The position numbers and the translations under genes are program-made. From an uncultured Nitrosomonadales bacterium (lineage in GTDB: Bacteria > Pseudomonadota > Gammaproteobacteria > Burkholderiales > Gallionellaceae), in contig CAIRBC010000458.1 in assembly GCA_903876685.1 (NCBI GenBank), positions 1 through 34,000 of the forward strand: a stretch of 34,000 nucleotides of DNA, in the 5' to 3' direction. Position 1 is the stretch's first letter. The number at the start of each line of letters is the position of its first letter. This document shows positions 33,998 through 34,000 of this stretch, piece by piece. The notes under the pieces are model-generated. The model was given only the letters and a program-made list of their open reading frames with translations. It had not been told where the DNA came from and made no database searches.

Positions 33998-34000
33998 AAA

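Overview
The window is a chromosomal replication-origin region, probably from a betaproteobacterium. That assignment is inferred from gene order and from the style of AtpD and MnmE; no database search was run. The right half has the usual origin order. On the minus strand run rpmH-rnpA-yidD-yidC-mnmE-[parS]-mnmG-rsmG-parA-parB-atpI-atpB-atpE-atpF-atpH-atpA-atpG-atpD-atpC. On the plus strand run dnaA-[candidate oriC]-dnaN-[parS]. The left half holds a minus-strand cluster: two unknown membrane-associated proteins, ilvA, 5-formyl-THF cyclo-ligase, aceE, aceF and a family-5 solute-binding lipoprotein. It also holds plus-strand hemN, an AsmA-like gene, mutY and an FNR/CRP-family regulator, plus minus-strand ubiX. 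I see no CRISPR array, phage, transposon, toxin-antitoxin locus or new defence system, and most of the window is conserved housekeeping DNA. The best second looks are: (1) an FNR-type regulator with Gly where the last N-terminal [4Fe-4S] ligand Cys normally sits, and Cys in place of the recognition-helix Ser; (2) a near-consensus FNR box about 41-42 bp upstream of the likely hemN start site; (3) two perfect parS sites flanking the dnaA/oriC segment; (4) an rnpA reading frame whose only plausible starts lie inside rpmH; (5) two G8 tracts in one lipoprotein gene that also has a C-terminal TM segment; (6) a visible shift to AT-rich sequence toward dnaA/dnaN.
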